A DNA stretch of 33,069 bases from Acidimicrobiaceae bacterium (GTDB lineage Bacteria; Actinomycetota; Acidimicrobiia; Acidimicrobiales; Bog-793): contig DAHUXW010000028.1 of assembly GCA_027306925.1 (NCBI GenBank), positions 1 through 33,069 of the forward strand, given 5' to 3'. This document shows, piece by piece, positions 31,025 to 33,069 of this stretch. The position numbers were made by a program, and so were the translations under genes. The notes beneath the pieces were generated by a model. That model was given only the letters and a program-made list of their open reading frames with translations. It was not told the DNA's origin and made no database searches. Position 1 is the stretch's first letter, and every line of letters starts with the position of its first letter.

Positions 31025-32149
31025 GTGCCCTCGACGCCTCGCAGCAACCCGACGCATCGCGCCCCCCGATCCGGACCGAACCGGCGGCTGATCGCCGCAG
31101 GCGCCGCCGTGGTCGTCGTCGCCGCGGTCCTCGCCGTCGTCCTCTCCAGTACGCCGAAGAAGGCTGCGGGCGGCAAGGCCGCGAGCGCGACGACCCCCAC
31201 GACCGCGGCGCTCGCGTCCGACGTCTGCCCGCTCACGGACACGAGGGCGCCCGGTGGGACTCCGCCGCGGCGGCCGGCGATCGCCGTCAAGATCGGCAAC
31301 GAGCCGCAGGGCGCACGTCCGCAGAGCGGGCTGAACGAGGCGGACATCGTCTACGACACGCCCGCCGAGGGCGGGATCATGCGCTACGAGGCGATCTACC
31401 AGTGCAACAGCGCGTCCTCGATCGGCCCCGTGCGCTCGCTCCGCTGGGTCGACTGGCACATCCTCGCGATGTACCGGAACCTCCCGCTGCTCGTCCACGC
31501 CGGCGGGATCATCCCCGACGTCAACGCGCTCGACGCGCTGCGCTACGTGAAGGACGTGAACCTGCTGAGCACGTACGCCGCGGACGGCACGCGCATCACG
31601 AGCCGGGTGCCACCGGACAACCTCTACACGAGCACCGCCCAGGTCTGGGCGTCCTTCCCGAACGAGAAGGCGCCGCCGGCACCGGTGTTCCGCTACTCGG
31701 GCAGCCTCCCCGCTGCTGCGAAGCCGGCGAAGAGCATCGAGATCAACTTCTCCCTCGGCACGGACAGCGTGTGGACCTGGAACGCCGCGACGTCGACCTG
31801 GCTGCACAGCTACGCGGGCTCAGGACCCGACATCGACGCGCTCACGAACGCCCAGGTCTCGACCGACAACGTCGTGGTCCAGATCGTGAAGTACCAGCTC
31901 GGGCCCTACTCGGAGAGCCCGGGCGGCTCCGGTGACGTCGAGAGCGTGCTCACGGGCAACGGAGCGGGCTACCTGCTGCGCGACGGCAAGGAGATCCCGG
32001 TGACCTGGCATCGCCCGAACGCGAGCACGATGACGACGTTCACGGACGCCCACGGCGCCGCGGTCGACCTCGCGCCCGGGCGGACCTTCGTCGAGATCGT
32101 CCTCGACACGACCGCCGCGCAGAAGGGCGCGATCACGATCACGCCGTAG
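31025..32149 (+). CDS. DUF3048 domain-containing membrane-anchored protein
   Basis: This 374-residue protein carries the YerB-like DUF3048 region. Its hallmark stretches are CPLTDTRAP (68-76), RRPAIAVKI (82-90), ARPQSGLNEADIVYD (97-111) and IGPVRSLRWVDW (133-144). The C-terminal half holds TWHRPN and DLAPGRTFVEIVL, usual for the second DUF3048 domain. One transmembrane helix lies at about 20-41 after a basic N-terminus. Bacillus YerB is a lipoprotein, but no lipobox Cys is present here, so the domain would be held outside the cell by the helix. Function is not established. The gene stands alone between the amine island and the ALDH3 gene. Confidence 0.9.
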   Translation: MPSTPRSNPTHRAPRSGPNRRLIAAGAAVVVVAAVLAVVLSSTPKKAAGGKAASATTPTTAALASDVCPLTDTRAPGGTPPRRPAIAVKIGNEPQGARPQSGLNEADIVYDTPAEGGIMRYEAIYQCNSASSIGPVRSLRWVDWHILAMYRNLPLLVHAGGIIPDVNALDALRYVKDVNLLSTYAADGTRITSRVPPDNLYTSTAQVWASFPNEKAPPAPVFRYSGSLPAAAKPAKSIEINFSLGTDSVWTWNAATSTWLHSYAGSGPDIDALTNAQVSTDNVVVQIVKYQLGPYSESPGGSGDVESVLTGNGAGYLLRDGKEIPVTWHRPNASTMTTFTDAHGAAVDLAPGRTFVEIVLDTTAAQKGAITITP

Positions 32150-32178
32150 ACGGGCCGGACCGGCACCACCTGGCGTCT

Positions 32179-32194
32179 GGCGCGTGCGGGCGCC
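32179..32194. terminator. Short hairpin between DUF3048 and ALDH3 genes
   Basis: Arms GGCGC (32179-32183) and GCGCC (32190-32194) with a 6-nt loop lie in the 55-nt gap between converging genes. The short stem makes the call weak. Confidence 0.25.
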
Positions 32195-32204
32195 CCGTGT
32201 CGCG

Positions 32205-33069
32205 CTAGCGGGGCACGACCGGCTCGGACGGGCGGGGGGCGCGGGTCCGGCGGCGGGACGCGCCGAGCGCGCGGGCGAGGACGAAGTCCCGCAGCGCCGA
32301 GTAGGGCGGACGGTGCACCGAGATGTCCGGGCGCGCGCCCCGCTCGAGCACGGACCTCACCTGGGTGAGCGACTCGACGCCGAGGCGACCGTGCGACACG
32401 CCCGCGCCCGACTCGCCGACGCCGCCGAACGGCAGGCCGGACACGCCGAGCTGGGTCATCGCGTCGTTCACGCAGAACGCGCCCGACCGCGTCCCGCGCT
32501 CGATCCGGGTGCGGTCGGCGACGCTCTCCGAGAACGCGTACACCGCGAGCGGAGGCGGCAGGCCGGCGACGACACGGAGCGCGTCGGACACGTCCTCGAC
32601 CGTTAGGACCGGCAGGATCGGACCGAAGATCTCCTCGCGCATCACGTCCGAGGCGAGCTCGGGGTCGCGCAGCACCGTCGGCGCGAGGTACCGGCGGGAC
32701 GCGTCGTGCTCGCCCCCGGCCACGACCCGGTCGGCGTGGCGCGCGACGAGCGCTGCGAGCCGGTCGTGGTGCGCGGCGTCGACGATGCGCGGGTAGTCCG
32801 GGCTCGCGGAGGGATCGGGCCCGTACATCGCGCGGATCGCCCGCACGAGCTCGTCGACGAAGCAGTCCGCCACCGGACGCGAGACGAGGACGTAGTCGGG
32901 CGCAACGCAGGTCTGACCGGCGTTCACGAACTTCGCCCACGCGATCCGCCGAGCGGCCGGGCGGATCGCCGCCGTCGCGTCGACGATCGCCGGGCACTTC
33001 CCGCCGAGCTCGAGCGTCGCCGGCGTGAGGTGGCGGGCGGCGGCCTCGGCGACGACACGCCCGACCTTC
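32205..33069 (-). CDS. ALDH3-type aldehyde dehydrogenase, partial at the window edge
   Basis: The C-terminal 288 codons are present; the N-terminus lies beyond base 33069. Reading from the edge, KVGRVVAEAAARHLTP leads into LELGGK with the general base Glu. KFVNAGQTCVAPDYVL then carries the nucleophile Cys, and EEIFGPILPVL and LPFGGVGESGAG follow. The FVNAGQTCVAPDY and GGVGESG segments are characteristic of class 3 enzymes (fatty, benzylic or coniferyl aldehydes) rather than of the polyamine-type enzyme at 26024-27475. The substrate and any operon partner upstream cannot be seen. Confidence 0.92.
   Translation of the reverse strand, partial: KVGRVVAEAAARHLTPATLELGGKCPAIVDATAAIRPAARRIAWAKFVNAGQTCVAPDYVLVSRPVADCFVDELVRAIRAMYGPDPSASPDYPRIVDAAHHDRLAALVARHADRVVAGGEHDASRRYLAPTVLRDPELASDVMREEIFGPILPVLTVEDVSDALRVVAGLPPPLAVYAFSESVADRTRIERGTRSGAFCVNDAMTQLGVSGLPFGGVGESGAGVSHGRLGVESLTQVRSVLERGARPDISVHRPPYSALRDFVLARALGASRRRTRAPRPSEPVVPR

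Overview
The window is a GC-rich, densely coding stretch from an actinobacterium. The evidence is frequent GTG/TTG starts, many 4-nt gene overlaps, TANNNT boxes placed 6-8 nt before start codons as in leaderless transcripts, an actinobacterial-type phosphofructokinase, and a BTAD-type regulator. A member of the Acidimicrobiia or a relative is plausible, but that is inference, not read from a marker gene. I found no rRNA, tRNA, CRISPR array, transposase or phage gene.

Layout. 66-5507 is core metabolism and regulation: an iron-type solute-binding protein (-), 6-phosphofructokinase (+), nicotinate phosphoribosyltransferase (-) with a 13-bp tandem repeat in its leader, a small conserved-looking ORF, a four-helix membrane protein, and a Fur-family regulator lacking a canonical start codon. 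5552-8093 (-) is a small catabolic run: a RidA-like protein, then pirin and an ornithine cyclodeaminase/mu-crystallin homologue. 8210-16595 is the accessory part: a 1234-aa surface protein with eight prealbumin-like repeats and an LPYTG anchor, divergent from a three-gene operon. That operon encodes a sigma-like HTH protein, a membrane-anchored Ser/Thr-Pro stalk protein, and a 910-aa protein joining an external LysM domain to a cytoplasmic winged-helix/BTAD activator. 16571-19714 (-) is amino-acid metabolism: alanine dehydrogenase, then a class I/II aminotransferase coupled to an omega-amidase-type nitrilase. 19878-30924 is a polyamine uptake and breakdown island: two paralogous FAD amine oxidases flank potA-potD-potB-potC, a gamma-aminobutyraldehyde-type dehydrogenase, an Lrp/AsnC regulator and a class III aminotransferase. 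31025-33069 holds a DUF3048 protein and the C-terminal part of an ALDH3-type dehydrogenase cut by the window edge.

How the genes work together. The polyamine island would import putrescine/spermidine (PotABCD), deaminate it (aminotransferase or FAD oxidases) and oxidise the aldehyde, under the Lrp protein. The strongest candidate for an undescribed system is the 8210-16595 divergon. There a membrane protein that could sense the cell wall through LysM and act on DNA through a SARP-like module lies opposite a large, disulfide-patterned surface adhesin. Three heptamers at exact 12-bp period sit in the shared intergenic region. A second candidate is a set of micro-ORFs that bridge co-directional genes by overlapping the upstream stop and the downstream start at both ends.
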